From NCBI RefSeq assembly GCF_001884735.1, contig NZ_MJAP01000003.1, forward strand, positions 372,001 to 436,000: a DNA stretch of 64,000 bases, given 5' to 3'. Below the pieces are notes generated by a model. That model was not told the origin of the DNA, did no database searches, and saw nothing but the letters and a program-made list of their open reading frames with translations. Below, piece by piece: positions 18,689 to 27,206 of the stretch. Position 1 is the stretch's first letter, and each line of letters starts with the position of its first letter. The stretch comes from Natronohydrobacter thiooxidans. Lineage in GTDB: Bacteria > Pseudomonadota > Alphaproteobacteria > Rhodobacterales > Rhodobacteraceae. A program made the position numbers and the translations under genes.

Positions 18689-19038
18689 TGCGCTGGCGTG
18701 ACGAGGTGAATGCTATCTGCGCGGCCCTGCCCGGTGCGGAATGTTCCGACCCATGGGGCGGCGGGCATGATTGCTGGAAAGTCGGCGGCAAGATGTTCGC
18801 CGTGCAGGGGGTCGAGCCGGGCCTGTCGGTCAAATGCCCCGATATCGAGACCGCCGAGATGCTGCGCGAGACGACGGACGCCATCCGCGCGCCCTATTTC
18901 CACCGCTCCTGGGTCAAGCTGCCCGAAGGCAGCGATCTGGAAGAGACCGCGCATCGTATCCGCGTCTCTTATGGCGTGATCCGCGCGGGTCTGTCGAAAA
19001 AGCTGCAGGCCAGCCTGCCCGCATGGGAGGAAAACTGA
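18685..19038 (+). CDS. MmcQ/YjbR family protein
   Basis: A 117-residue protein of the MmcQ/YjbR family (CyaY-like alpha/beta fold), with LPGAECSDPWGGGHDCWKVGGKMFAV, SVKCPD and HRSWVKLPEG. The C-terminus has YGVIRAGLSKKLQ. Members are small cytoplasmic proteins of uncertain role, sometimes described as DNA-binding-like. It overlaps the upstream permease stop by four bases and ends one base before the second permease, so it is embedded inside the transporter operon. The family assignment is good; the function is unknown. Confidence 0.85.
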   Translation: MMRWRDEVNAICAALPGAECSDPWGGGHDCWKVGGKMFAVQGVEPGLSVKCPDIETAEMLRETTDAIRAPYFHRSWVKLPEGSDLEETAHRIRVSYGVIRAGLSKKLQASLPAWEEN

Positions 19039-19039
19039 C

Positions 19040-19888
19040 ATGTTTCCAACGCCTGTCGAACGCCAATCCGCAGCGGTTCAGGCCACCTACAAGGCGCTGG
19101 TGCCGCTGGCGCTGATCCTGTGGCTGTTGCCGCTCTTGATGGTCGCGCTGTTCTCGGTCAAGCCCGATGGCGATTTTGCTGCCGGAAACCTCTGGGGGAT
19201 GCCCTCGCGCTTTGCCGGCTTCGAGAATTACACCCGCGTTTTCACCGACAGCGCCATGCCGCGCTACCTGATGAACTCGGTCTTCATCACCATCCCCACG
19301 GTGATCGGGGCCATCGCACTGTCCTGCATGACCGGTTTCGCGCTGGCCGTCTACCGGTTCAAGGGCAATATCTGGCTGTTCTTCATGTTCGTCGCGGGCA
19401 ATTTCGTGCCTTTCCAGATCCTGATGGTGCCGGTGCGCGATCTGACGATCAATCTGGGGCTTTATGACACGCGGCTGGGGCTGGTGCTGTTCCATATCGC
19501 CTTTCAGACCGGGTTCTGCACGCTCTTCATGCGCAATTTCATCAAGGCCCTGCCGCGCGAGCTGATCGAGGCCGCGCGCGTCGAGGGGGTCAGCGAGATC
19601 CGCATCTTCTGGTATGTGGTCCTGCCGCTGATGCGGCCTGCCATCGCGGCCCTTTCGGTGCTGATCTTCACCTTCATCTGGAATGATTATTTCTGGGCCG
19701 TGGTGCTGACACAGGGGGTTGAATCGCAGCCCGTGACCGCCGGAATCACCGCCTTCAACAGCCAGTTCCGCGCCGCCTATCACATGATGAGCGCGGGCTC
19801 GATCATCGCAGCCTTGCCGCCGGTGATGATGTTCTTCCTCATGCAGAAGCACTTCATCGCGGGCCTTACTCTCGGAGCCGTCAAATGA
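19040..19888 (+). CDS. Sugar ABC transporter permease (MalG-like)
   Basis: A 282-residue inner-membrane permease with six predicted spans, partner of the 17762 permease. The EAA loop is ELIEAARVEGVSEIRIFWYVVLP (near residue 175), followed by LPLMRPAIAALSVLIFTFIWNDYFWA, typical of MalG-type proteins. It ends MQKHFIAGLTLGAVK, the usual C-terminus of carbohydrate permeases of this group. It overlaps the GH4 gene by four bases. Confidence 0.92.
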   Translation: MFPTPVERQSAAVQATYKALVPLALILWLLPLLMVALFSVKPDGDFAAGNLWGMPSRFAGFENYTRVFTDSAMPRYLMNSVFITIPTVIGAIALSCMTGFALAVYRFKGNIWLFFMFVAGNFVPFQILMVPVRDLTINLGLYDTRLGLVLFHIAFQTGFCTLFMRNFIKALPRELIEAARVEGVSEIRIFWYVVLPLMRPAIAALSVLIFTFIWNDYFWAVVLTQGVESQPVTAGITAFNSQFRAAYHMMSAGSIIAALPPVMMFFLMQKHFIAGLTLGAVK

Positions 19889-21237
19889 CGAAAATCGCTT
19901 TCATCGGGGCGGGATCGACCGTCTTCATGAAAAACCTGATCGGGGATGCGCTGCTGCGCCCTGCCCTGTCGGAAGCCCATATCGCGCTGATGGATATCGA
20001 CAGCGCCCGGCTGGAGGAATCTGCGCTGGTCGCGCGCAAACTCGTGGCCTCGCTTGGCGTGGGCGCGCGTGTCTCTGCCACGACCGACCGGCGCGCGGCG
20101 CTGGATGGGGCGGATTTCGTCATCGTCGCCTTCCAGATCGGCGGCTACAAGCCCTGTACGGTCACCGATTTCGAGATCCCCAAGGCTTATGGGCTGCGCC
20201 AGACCATCGCCGACACATTGGGCATTGGCGGGATCATGCGCGGCTTGCGCACGGTCCCGCATCTCTGGGCGCTGGCGCAGGACATGCGCGCGCTCTGCCC
20301 GGACGCGCTGATGCTGAACTATGTCAACCCGATGGCGATCAACACCTGGGCGCTGGCCGCGCGCTACCCGGATATCCGTCAGGTCGGCCTGTGCCATTCG
20401 GTGCAGGGCACCGCCTATGAACTGGCGCGCGATCTTGGCCTTGACGTGCAGGATCTGCGCTACCGGGCGGCGGGCATCAATCACATGGCCTTCTACCTTT
20501 CGCTGGAAGCCCGCGAGGGGGCCGGCTGGCGCGATCTCTACCCGGCCCTGCGAGAAGGCTACCGCGCCGGTCGCATCCCGCTGGAAAGCCATTGGAACCC
20601 CCGCTGCCCCAATCTGGTGCGCTATGAGGTGATGGCGCATTTCGGGCATTTCGTCACCGAATCATCGGAGCATTTCGCCGAATATGTGCCCTGGTTCATC
20701 AAATCCCACCGCCCCGACCTGATCGAGCGCTTCCGCATCCCGCTGGATGAATACCCCAGGCGCTGCGAAGAACAGATTGCCGCCTGGGGCGCGCAGGCCG
20801 AGGCGCTGAAATCGGCACCGCGTATCGAGCACAAGGCCTCGAACGAATATGCCGCCACGATCATGGACAGCCTCACCACCGGCACGCCCTCGGTGATCTA
20901 TGGCAATCACGCCAATCATGGGCTTATCCCGCAACTGCCCCATGGCGCTGCGGTGGAAGTGCCGACACTGGTCGATGCGAACGGGCTGCAGCCTACCGTC
21001 GTTACAGATCTGCCGCCGCATCTGGTGGCCCTCATGCGCACCAATCTGAACGTGCAGGAACTGACCGTGCAGGCGCTGCTGACCGAGAATCGTGAGCATA
21101 TCTATCACGCGGCCATGCTTGATCCGCATACGGCGGCTGAACTGGATCTGCGCCAGATCCGCGCGCTGGTGGATGATCTGCTGGCCGCACATGGCGACTG
21201 GCTTCCCGACTGGTGTCATGCAAGAAGAGCCGCATGA
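19885..21237 (+). CDS. melA: GH4 alpha-galactosidase (NAD- and metal-dependent)
   Basis: A 450-residue glycoside hydrolase of family 4, which works by NAD-dependent oxidation and elimination. A Rossmann start KIAFIGAGSTVF is followed by LNYVNPMAIN (near residue 147) and the metal-binding signature CHSVQ (Cys170-Gln174). The CHSV form marks the alpha-galactosidase branch of GH4; phospho-glucosidase branches carry other residues. There is no signal peptide, so it cleaves imported alpha-galactosides in the cytoplasm. It is translationally coupled to the permease before it. The symbol is by family resemblance; substrate preference is inferred. Confidence 0.85.
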   Translation: MTKIAFIGAGSTVFMKNLIGDALLRPALSEAHIALMDIDSARLEESALVARKLVASLGVGARVSATTDRRAALDGADFVIVAFQIGGYKPCTVTDFEIPKAYGLRQTIADTLGIGGIMRGLRTVPHLWALAQDMRALCPDALMLNYVNPMAINTWALAARYPDIRQVGLCHSVQGTAYELARDLGLDVQDLRYRAAGINHMAFYLSLEAREGAGWRDLYPALREGYRAGRIPLESHWNPRCPNLVRYEVMAHFGHFVTESSEHFAEYVPWFIKSHRPDLIERFRIPLDEYPRRCEEQIAAWGAQAEALKSAPRIEHKASNEYAATIMDSLTTGTPSVIYGNHANHGLIPQLPHGAAVEVPTLVDANGLQPTVVTDLPPHLVALMRTNLNVQELTVQALLTENREHIYHAAMLDPHTAAELDLRQIRALVDDLLAAHGDWLPDWCHARRAA

Positions 21238-21243
21238 GCTTCA

Positions 21244-21270
21244 TCTTGCCCAAAATACTCAAATACGCCC
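21244..21270 (+). repeat. Short dispersed motif, copy 1 (CTTGCCCAAAATACTC)
   Basis: A 27-base stretch between the GH4 gene and the SDR gene matches 24383-24409 at 22 of 27 positions; the core is TCTTGC-N2-AAAATACTCAA and both end CGCCC. Both copies lie in short gaps just upstream of genes of the same operon. I recall similar A-rich motifs in gaps of other Rhodobacteraceae genomes; its role is unknown. Confidence 0.5.
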
Positions 21271-21289
21271 TAACCCCCCGGAGCGCCGC

Positions 21290-22054
21290 ATGATCCCACA
21301 CTATCCTGATCTCAAAGATGCTTCCGTCTTTATCACAGGCGGCGGCTCGGGCATCGGGGCCGGTCTGACCGAAGCCTTTCTGCGGCAGGGCGCAAAGGTC
21401 GCTTTCGTGCAACGTTCGGATGCCACGGATTTCTGCAGCGAGATGGAACATAAAACCGGCCATCGCCCGTTGTTTCTGGCCTGCGACATCACCGATCCCG
21501 ATGCGCTGACCGCCGCCATCGCGCAGGCCGCCGCGGCGCATGGCCCGGTGCAGGTGCTGGTGAACAATGCCGCCAATGACCAGCGCCATTCGCTGGCCGA
21601 GGCCACGCCCGAATTCATGGACTGGGCACTGGCGATCAATTTCAAATGCTATGTGACCGCCTGTCGGGCAGTGGTCCCGGCGATGCAGGAAGCGGGCAAA
21701 GGGTCGATCATCAATATCACCTCGATCAGCTACATGATGGGGATGGCGGGCTATCCGATCTACACCGCCGCCAATTCCGCGCTGAACGGCCTGACCCGCT
21801 CGCTGGCCCGCGAATTCGGCCCCGACCGTATCCGCGTGAACGCGCTGGCCCCCGGCTGGGTGATGACGCAGAAGCAACTGGACATGTGGGTGACGCCCGA
21901 AGGACTGGCCGCCCATCTCGCGCGCCAATGCCTGCCCGACACGCTGAGCCCCGAAGATATCGCGGGCGGCGTGTTGTTTCTCGCCTCGGAGACCAGCCGC
22001 GCCATGACCGGACAGGCGCTGGTCATTGATGGCGGGGTGGTGGTGACAGGATGA
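21290..22054 (+). CDS. SDR-family sugar dehydrogenase, probable galactose 1-dehydrogenase
   Basis: A 254-residue short-chain dehydrogenase with the cofactor motif TGGGSGIG (residues 16-23) and VNNAA. The proposed role is oxidation of D-galactose to galactonolactone with NAD(P), judged from its place between GH4 and the galactonate genes. The catalytic Ser145 and Tyr158 are in place (SISYMM, YPIYTAAN), but the usual Lys of YxxxK is Asn162 here. This could mean a subfamily variant or altered chemistry. It overlaps dgoK by four bases. Confidence 0.8.
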   Translation: MIPHYPDLKDASVFITGGGSGIGAGLTEAFLRQGAKVAFVQRSDATDFCSEMEHKTGHRPLFLACDITDPDALTAAIAQAAAAHGPVQVLVNNAANDQRHSLAEATPEFMDWALAINFKCYVTACRAVVPAMQEAGKGSIINITSISYMMGMAGYPIYTAANSALNGLTRSLAREFGPDRIRVNALAPGWVMTQKQLDMWVTPEGLAAHLARQCLPDTLSPEDIAGGVLFLASETSRAMTGQALVIDGGVVVTG

Positions 22055-22962
22055 GCGCACTCGACTGGATCGCTGTCGACTGGGGCACGTCGCATCTGCG
22101 GGTCTGGGGGATCGCGGGCGATGCCGTGATCCGCGCCGCGCAATCCGATCAGGGCATGGGCAGGCTGAGCGCGCCGGAATTCGAGGGCGCGCTGCTTGCC
22201 CTCGTGTCGGACTGGCTACCTGCAGGCAAGCTCACACAGATTATCTGCGCAGGCATGGTCGGCAGCCGGCAGGGCTGGGTCGAGGCCCCTTACCGCGCGG
22301 TGCCCTGCACGCCCCTTGCCGAAACCTTCGTCCGCGCCCCCACGCAGGATCCGCGCCTGCAGGTCTATGTCATCCCCGGCCTGAAACAGCCGCGCCCGGC
22401 CGATGTCATGCGCGGCGAGGAAGTGCAGATCGCGGGCCATCTGGCGCGCAATCCGGGCTGGGACGGGGTGATCTGCCTGCCCGGCACGCATAGCAAATGG
22501 GCCCATCTCAGCGCCGGAGAAGTGGTCAGCTTCCAGACCTTTCTGACCGGCGAGAGTTTCGCGCTCTTGTCGCAACACTCGGTGCTGCGCCACAGCCTGT
22601 CCGGCTGGGAGGAGGCAGGTTTCGCGGAAGGGCTCGCGCAGGGGCTGGAGCGCCCCGAGCGCCTGCTCGCGCGCCTTTTCACCCTGCGCGCCGAGGGGCT
22701 TCTCGACGGGCTCTCGCCTGCTCTTGCGCGCGCGCGCCTGTCGGGCCTGCTGATCGGGGCTGAAATTGCTTCGGCCAAACCCTATTGGCTGGGCCAGCAA
22801 GTCGCGGTGCTGGGCGAGGGTGCGCTGGCGCGGCTCTATGTTCAGGCGCTCGAAACCCTGTCGGTGCCGGTCCGCGCGCATCCGGCGGATGACACCACGC
22901 TTGCCGGGCTGAAACTGGCCCGCGCGCGCCTTTTGCAACAGGAAAACCTATGCGCGAACTGA
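22051..22962 (+). CDS. dgoK: 2-Dehydro-3-deoxygalactonokinase
   Basis: A 303-residue kinase of the DgoK family (ASKHA fold). It starts with the phosphate-1 motif [14 protein letters not shown] and has the family signature [13 protein letters not shown] (near residues 145-157), with [10 protein letters not shown] after it. It phosphorylates 2-dehydro-3-deoxygalactonate at O6. It overlaps the SDR gene by four bases and the aldolase gene by 13 bases, so expression is tightly coupled. Confidence 0.93.
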   Translation: MSALDWIAVDWGTSHLRVWGIAGDAVIRAAQSDQGMGRLSAPEFEGALLALVSDWLPAGKLTQIICAGMVGSRQGWVEAPYRAVPCTPLAETFVRAPTQDPRLQVYVIPGLKQPRPADVMRGEEVQIAGHLARNPGWDGVICLPGTHSKWAHLSAGEVVSFQTFLTGESFALLSQHSVLRHSLSGWEEAGFAEGLAQGLERPERLLARLFTLRAEGLLDGLSPALARARLSGLLIGAEIASAKPYWLGQQVAVLGEGALARLYVQALETLSVPVRAHPADDTTLAGLKLARARLLQQENLCAN

Positions 22963-23549
22963 TCGCCATTCTGCGCGGGATCACCCCGGTTGACGCCGTG
23001 CCGGTGGCCCGTGCCCTGATCGCAGCGGGGATCCGTCAGATCGAAGTGCCGCTGAACTCGCCCCGGCCCTATGAGAGCATCGCCGCCATGATCGCCGCCT
23101 GCGGGCAGGAGGCCAGGATCGGGGCGGGCACAGTGCTGGACGTGGCGCAGGTGCGCGAGCTTGCAAGGATCGGGGCAGAGCTCGTCGTCTCGCCCGATTG
23201 CAATGCGGAAATCATCAAAGCCACGCGCGCTGCCGGGATGCTCAGCTATCCGGGCGTCCTGACCCCGACCGAGGCTTTTGCCGCCATCCGCGCGGGCGCC
23301 AGCGGGTTGAAGCTCTTTCCCGCCGCGCTGATCGGCGCAGAGGGGCTGAAAGCCATGCGCGCCGTCCTGCCGCCCGAAATGCCGGTCTATGCGGTGGGCG
23401 GCGTCGGCGCGGGCGATTTCGCGACATGGCTTCAGGCGGGCGCGACGGGCTTCGGCCTTGGCACGGCGCTTTATGCTCCGGGAATGACGGCGGAAGAGGT
23501 TGCAGAGCGCGCCACCGCAATCGTGACATCATGGGATAATTGCGCATGA
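22950..23549 (+). CDS. dgoA: 2-Dehydro-3-deoxy-6-phosphogalactonate aldolase
   Basis: A 199-residue class I aldolase of the KDPG/KDPGal family. It splits 2-dehydro-3-deoxy-6-phosphogalactonate into pyruvate and glyceraldehyde 3-phosphate. The Schiff-base lysine is Lys121 in ASGLKLFPA, and IEVPLNSP carries the conserved Glu32. ILRGITP at the start is typical of the galactonate branch. It begins inside the dgoK 3' end after AGGAAAA, and its stop overlaps the next start (ATGA). Confidence 0.93.
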   Translation: MRELIAILRGITPVDAVPVARALIAAGIRQIEVPLNSPRPYESIAAMIAACGQEARIGAGTVLDVAQVRELARIGAELVVSPDCNAEIIKATRAAGMLSYPGVLTPTEAFAAIRAGASGLKLFPAALIGAEGLKAMRAVLPPEMPVYAVGGVGAGDFATWLQAGATGFGLGTALYAPGMTAEEVAERATAIVTSWDNCA

Positions 23550-24376
23550 CACCGCTGAACGATATCCGCTGCGAATTGGGTGAAGGGGCGTTCTGGCACC
23601 CCGAGCGGCAGGAATTCTTCTGGTTCGACATTCTCGGGGGCAAGCTGCACAGGCGCGACCAAAGCTGGGATCTGGGGGAAATGGCCTCGGCCATGGGCTG
23701 GGTCGATGCGGACCGCGCTGTGATCGCCACGGAAACCCGGCTCGCGCTCTTCGACTATGCCAGCGGCAGCCTGCGCACGCTTTGCGCGCTCGACGCCGAA
23801 AACCCTGTCACCCGCTCGAATGACGGGCGTGCCGATCCGCAGGGCGGGTTCTGGATCGGGACGATGGGCAAGCGCGCCGAAAAAGGCGCGGGCGCGATCT
23901 GGCGCTGGAAGGGGGGCGAATTGCGCTGCCTCTTCCCGCAGATCACCATTCCCAATGCGATCAGCTTCGCCCCGGACGGGCAGAGCGCGTGTTTTACCGA
24001 CACAGTAACAGGCAAGGTGATGCGGGTGGCGCTCGATACTGAGGGCTGGCCCAGCGGCATGCCGGTCTGCTGGCTCGATCTCGCGCCCGAGGGGCTGAAC
24101 CCCGATGGCGCGGTCTTTGACGCGGACGGCAATTTCTGGCTCGCACAATGGGGGGCGGCGCGGGTGGCCTGCTACGCCCCGGACGGGCAATTGCAGCAAA
24201 GCGTGGCGTTCCCCGCCCCGCATACCTCCTGCCCGGCATTCGGCGGGCCCGATCTGAGGGATCTCTACTGCACCACGGCCCGCGAAGGCCGCGAGAGCCC
24301 GACACCGCTTGACGGGGCCACGTTCTGCGCCAAGGGGATCGCACAGGGTCAGCCCGAGCATCGCGTGATCCTGTAG
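23546..24376 (+). CDS. SMP-30/gluconolactonase family lactonase, probable galactonolactonase
   Basis: A 276-residue six-bladed beta-propeller of the SMP-30/regucalcin group. Metal ligands are visible as Glu13 (LGEGAFWHP), Asn137 (TIPNAISF) and Asp187 (LNPDGAVFD), with [17 protein letters not shown] around residue 92. In this operon it should open the galactonolactone made by the dehydrogenase. The start is ATG at 23546, overlapping the dgoA stop; a TTG two codons upstream is not needed. Confidence 0.87.
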   Translation: MTPLNDIRCELGEGAFWHPERQEFFWFDILGGKLHRRDQSWDLGEMASAMGWVDADRAVIATETRLALFDYASGSLRTLCALDAENPVTRSNDGRADPQGGFWIGTMGKRAEKGAGAIWRWKGGELRCLFPQITIPNAISFAPDGQSACFTDTVTGKVMRVALDTEGWPSGMPVCWLDLAPEGLNPDGAVFDADGNFWLAQWGAARVACYAPDGQLQQSVAFPAPHTSCPAFGGPDLRDLYCTTAREGRESPTPLDGATFCAKGIAQGQPEHRVIL

Positions 24377-24382
24377 GCATTT

Positions 24383-24409
24383 TCTTGCTAAAAATACTCA
24401 ATCCCGCCC
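24383..24409 (+). repeat. Short dispersed motif, copy 2 (CTTGCTAAAAATACTC)
   Basis: This is the second copy of the 27-base motif described at 21244. It lies in the 57-base gap before the GH42 gene. Confidence 0.5.
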
Positions 24410-24433
24410 CATCGGACAGCATATAGGCCCGCT

Positions 24434-26335
24434 ATGAAGCGCACTCTTGGCGTCTGCTACTATCCCGAACATTGGCCAGAGGCGATCTGGCGCGAGGATG
24501 CGCGCCGCATGACAGCGGCGGGGCTGACATGGGTCAGGATCGGCGAATTCGCCTGGTCGCGGCTGGAGCCGGAACCGGGCAAGCTGCAATTCGACTGGCT
24601 GGACCGCGCCATCGCGGTGTTGGGCGAAGCCGGGCTGCAAGTCGTGCTCGGCACGCCCACCGCGACGCCGCCGCGCTGGATGATCGCGCGTCACCCCGAC
24701 ATGCTGGCGGTGGATGCCTATGGCCGCCCGCGCAAATTCGGCTCGCGCCGGCATTACTGTTTCAGCCATACGGGCTATCTGGACGAATGCCGCCGGATCA
24801 CGCGGCTTCTGGGCGAACGCTACGGGCGCAATCCGCATGTCGCCGCCTGGCAGACCGATAATGAATATGGCTGCCATGAGACCACGCTCAGCTTCTCAGA
24901 TGCCGCGCGCGTGGCGTTCCGCGACTGGCTGGCGCAGAAATACCAGAGCCCGGATGCGCTGAACCGCGCCTGGGGCAATATCTTCTGGTCGATGGAGTAT
25001 CGCAGTTTCGACGAGATCGATCTGCCCAACCTGACCGTGACGGAACCGAACCCCGCCCATGTGATGGATTTCCGCCGGTTTTCCAGCGATCAGGTCGTGG
25101 CCTTCAACCGCGCGCAGGTGGATATCCTGCGCCCGCTGAGTGACGCGCCAATTGCGCATAACTATATGGGCCGGATTACGGAATTCGACCATTACACACT
25201 CGGCGCGGATCTCGATATCGCAAGCTGGGACAGCTACCCGATCGGGTTTCTCTCGGACCGGCTGGAGGCGACGCCGGATCACAAGGCCAGTTTCCTGCGT
25301 CAGGGCGACCCGGATTTTCAGGCGTTTCACCATGACCTCTACCGCAGCGTCGGCAAGGGCCGCTGGTGGATCATGGAACAGCAGCCCGGCCCGGTGAACT
25401 GGGCGCCCTATAATCCGATCCCGCTGCCGGGCATGGTGCGTCTGTGGACATGGGAAGCCTTCGCGCATGGGGCCGAAGCCGTGTGCTATTTCCGCTGGCG
25501 TCAGGCCCCTTTCGCGCAGGAACAGATGCATGCGGGGCTGTTGCGCCCGGACAGCGCGCCCGCGCCGGGGCTGCGAGAGGCGGAAGCGGTCGCGCGCGAA
25601 CTGGCAGAGGCGCCCGAGGTCGATGATGGCCCCGCCGATGTCGCGCTGATCTTCGATTATGCAAGTGCCTGGGCCTGGGAGACGCAGCCGCAAGGGGCGG
25701 ATTTCGACTATTTCCGGCTGGTCTTTGGCTGGTATCGCGCGCTGCGGCGGCTGGGCTTGAATATCGACATCCTGCCCCCCGACACCACTGACCTGTCGCG
25801 CTGGAAACTGGTGCTGGCGCCGGGGCTGTTCACGCTCTCGCCCGAGTTGCGCGCGGCACTGCCCTCCTGCCCCGGTCAGGTGGTGTTCGGGCCACGCGCC
25901 AATTCCAAAACCCCCGATTTCGCCATTCCGGCCGACCTGCCGCCTGATCTGCCGGGGCTCGTGGCCAAGGTCACCCGGGTTGAAAGCCTGCCGCCGGGCA
26001 TCGGGGTCGCGCTGGAGGGGGGCGGGCAATTCCTGCATTGGGCCGAAGAGGTCGAGACCTCGGCAAGAGTGCTCTCGCGCCGCGCCGACGGGCTGCCTGC
26101 GCTAATTGCTGCGGATAATCTTGCCTATCTGGCGGGCTGGCCGGATGACATTACTCTGCGGCGCCTGCTGTCGCAGCTTTGCGCGGATGCGGGGATCGCG
26201 ACGGTTGATCTGCCCGAAACCCTGCGCATGCGCCGGGCCGGGGGGCGGCGTTTCTGGCTGAATTACGGGCCAGAGCCGGTCACCATGGCGGGGCTGTCAA
26301 TCCCCGCCGCGGGCGTCGTCTGGACCGAGATCTGA
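24434..26335 (+). CDS. GH42 beta-galactosidase
   Basis: A 633-residue family 42 glycoside hydrolase of clan GH-A. It starts with LGVCYYPEHWPE. The acid/base is Glu144 in WQTDNEYGCH and the nucleophile is Glu315 in WIMEQQPGPVNW. An N-terminal barrel is followed by the trimerisation and C-terminal beta domains. There is no signal peptide, so it works on imported beta-galactosides. It is the last gene of the galactoside operon and ends eight bases from the convergent BKACE gene. The metal-site cysteines of some GH42 enzymes are not obvious here. Confidence 0.92.
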   Translation: MKRTLGVCYYPEHWPEAIWREDARRMTAAGLTWVRIGEFAWSRLEPEPGKLQFDWLDRAIAVLGEAGLQVVLGTPTATPPRWMIARHPDMLAVDAYGRPRKFGSRRHYCFSHTGYLDECRRITRLLGERYGRNPHVAAWQTDNEYGCHETTLSFSDAARVAFRDWLAQKYQSPDALNRAWGNIFWSMEYRSFDEIDLPNLTVTEPNPAHVMDFRRFSSDQVVAFNRAQVDILRPLSDAPIAHNYMGRITEFDHYTLGADLDIASWDSYPIGFLSDRLEATPDHKASFLRQGDPDFQAFHHDLYRSVGKGRWWIMEQQPGPVNWAPYNPIPLPGMVRLWTWEAFAHGAEAVCYFRWRQAPFAQEQMHAGLLRPDSAPAPGLREAEAVARELAEAPEVDDGPADVALIFDYASAWAWETQPQGADFDYFRLVFGWYRALRRLGLNIDILPPDTTDLSRWKLVLAPGLFTLSPELRAALPSCPGQVVFGPRANSKTPDFAIPADLPPDLPGLVAKVTRVESLPPGIGVALEGGGQFLHWAEEVETSARVLSRRADGLPALIAADNLAYLAGWPDDITLRRLLSQLCADAGIATVDLPETLRMRRAGGRRFWLNYGPEPVTMAGLSIPAAGVVWTEI

Positions 26336-26343
26336 GCGGCGGG

Positions 26344-27177
26344 TCAGGCCACAGGTCGCAGTTTCAGGATCGCGCGGGCCTGGGACGCGGTGGCGACCGG
26401 GCGGCCGTATTTCTCGCAGAGCGCGACCGTCCGCTTGACCAGCGCTGCATTCGAGGGTGCGAGCGTGTTGCGGTCCAGCCGCACATTATCCTCCAGCCCG
26501 GTGCGGGTATGCCCGCCACGGCTGATGGCCCATTCATTGACCACGCTCTGATTGGGTCCGATCCCGGCGGCGCACCACAGCGCATCGGGTGCGAAACGCC
26601 GGAGTGTCTCGATATAGAAATCGAAGATCCGTTCATCCGCGATCATGGCATTTTTCACGCCCATAACGAATTGCACATAAAGCGGGTGCTTCAGCCGCCC
26701 ATCTTCGGCCATGCGCGCGGCCTGAATGATATGCGACAGATCGAATGCCTCGATTTCCGGCATGACATCGTATTCGCGCATCTCGGATGCCAGCCAATCC
26801 ACCAGATCGGGCGGGTTCTCATAGACGCGGGTCGGAAAATTGTTGGAGCCGACGGAGAGCGAGGCCATGTCGGGGCGCAGGGGCAGCATGCCGCCGCGCG
26901 CCTTGCCCGCGCCCGAACGCCCGCCGGTCGAGAACTGGATGATCATGCCGGGGCAATGTTTCTCCAGCCCCTCTTTCAGCCGCGCGAATTTCTCGGGATC
27001 AGAGCTTGGCGTCTCATCGTCATTGCGCACATGGCAATGCGCGATGGTGGCCCCGGCCTCGAAAGCTTCCTGCGTGCTCTCAACCTGCTCGGCGATGGTG
27101 ATCGGGACTGCCGGATTCGCGGCCTTGGTCGGTACCGAGCCCGTGATGGCCACAGCGATGATGCAAGGGTTGGTCAT
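26344..27177 (-). CDS. Beta-keto acid cleavage enzyme (BKACE, DUF849)
   Basis: A 277-residue TIM-barrel enzyme of the BKACE family (3-keto-5-aminohexanoate cleavage enzyme and relatives), which transfers an acetyl part of a beta-keto acid to a CoA thioester. The zinc motif is AHCHVRND (His47, His49), followed by FSTGGRSG and later GGHTRTGLEDN. Family members differ in substrate, and nothing nearby identifies this one. It follows pheT by 29 bases on the same strand but is not obviously related to it in function. Confidence 0.88.
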   Translation of the reverse strand: MTNPCIIAVAITGSVPTKAANPAVPITIAEQVESTQEAFEAGATIAHCHVRNDDETPSSDPEKFARLKEGLEKHCPGMIIQFSTGGRSGAGKARGGMLPLRPDMASLSVGSNNFPTRVYENPPDLVDWLASEMREYDVMPEIEAFDLSHIIQAARMAEDGRLKHPLYVQFVMGVKNAMIADERIFDFYIETLRRFAPDALWCAAGIGPNQSVVNEWAISRGGHTRTGLEDNVRLDRNTLAPSNAALVKRTVALCEKYGRPVATASQARAILKLRPVA

Positions 27178-27206
27178 GGGCGTTCTGTCCTTTCGTCGCG
27201 TCTCGG

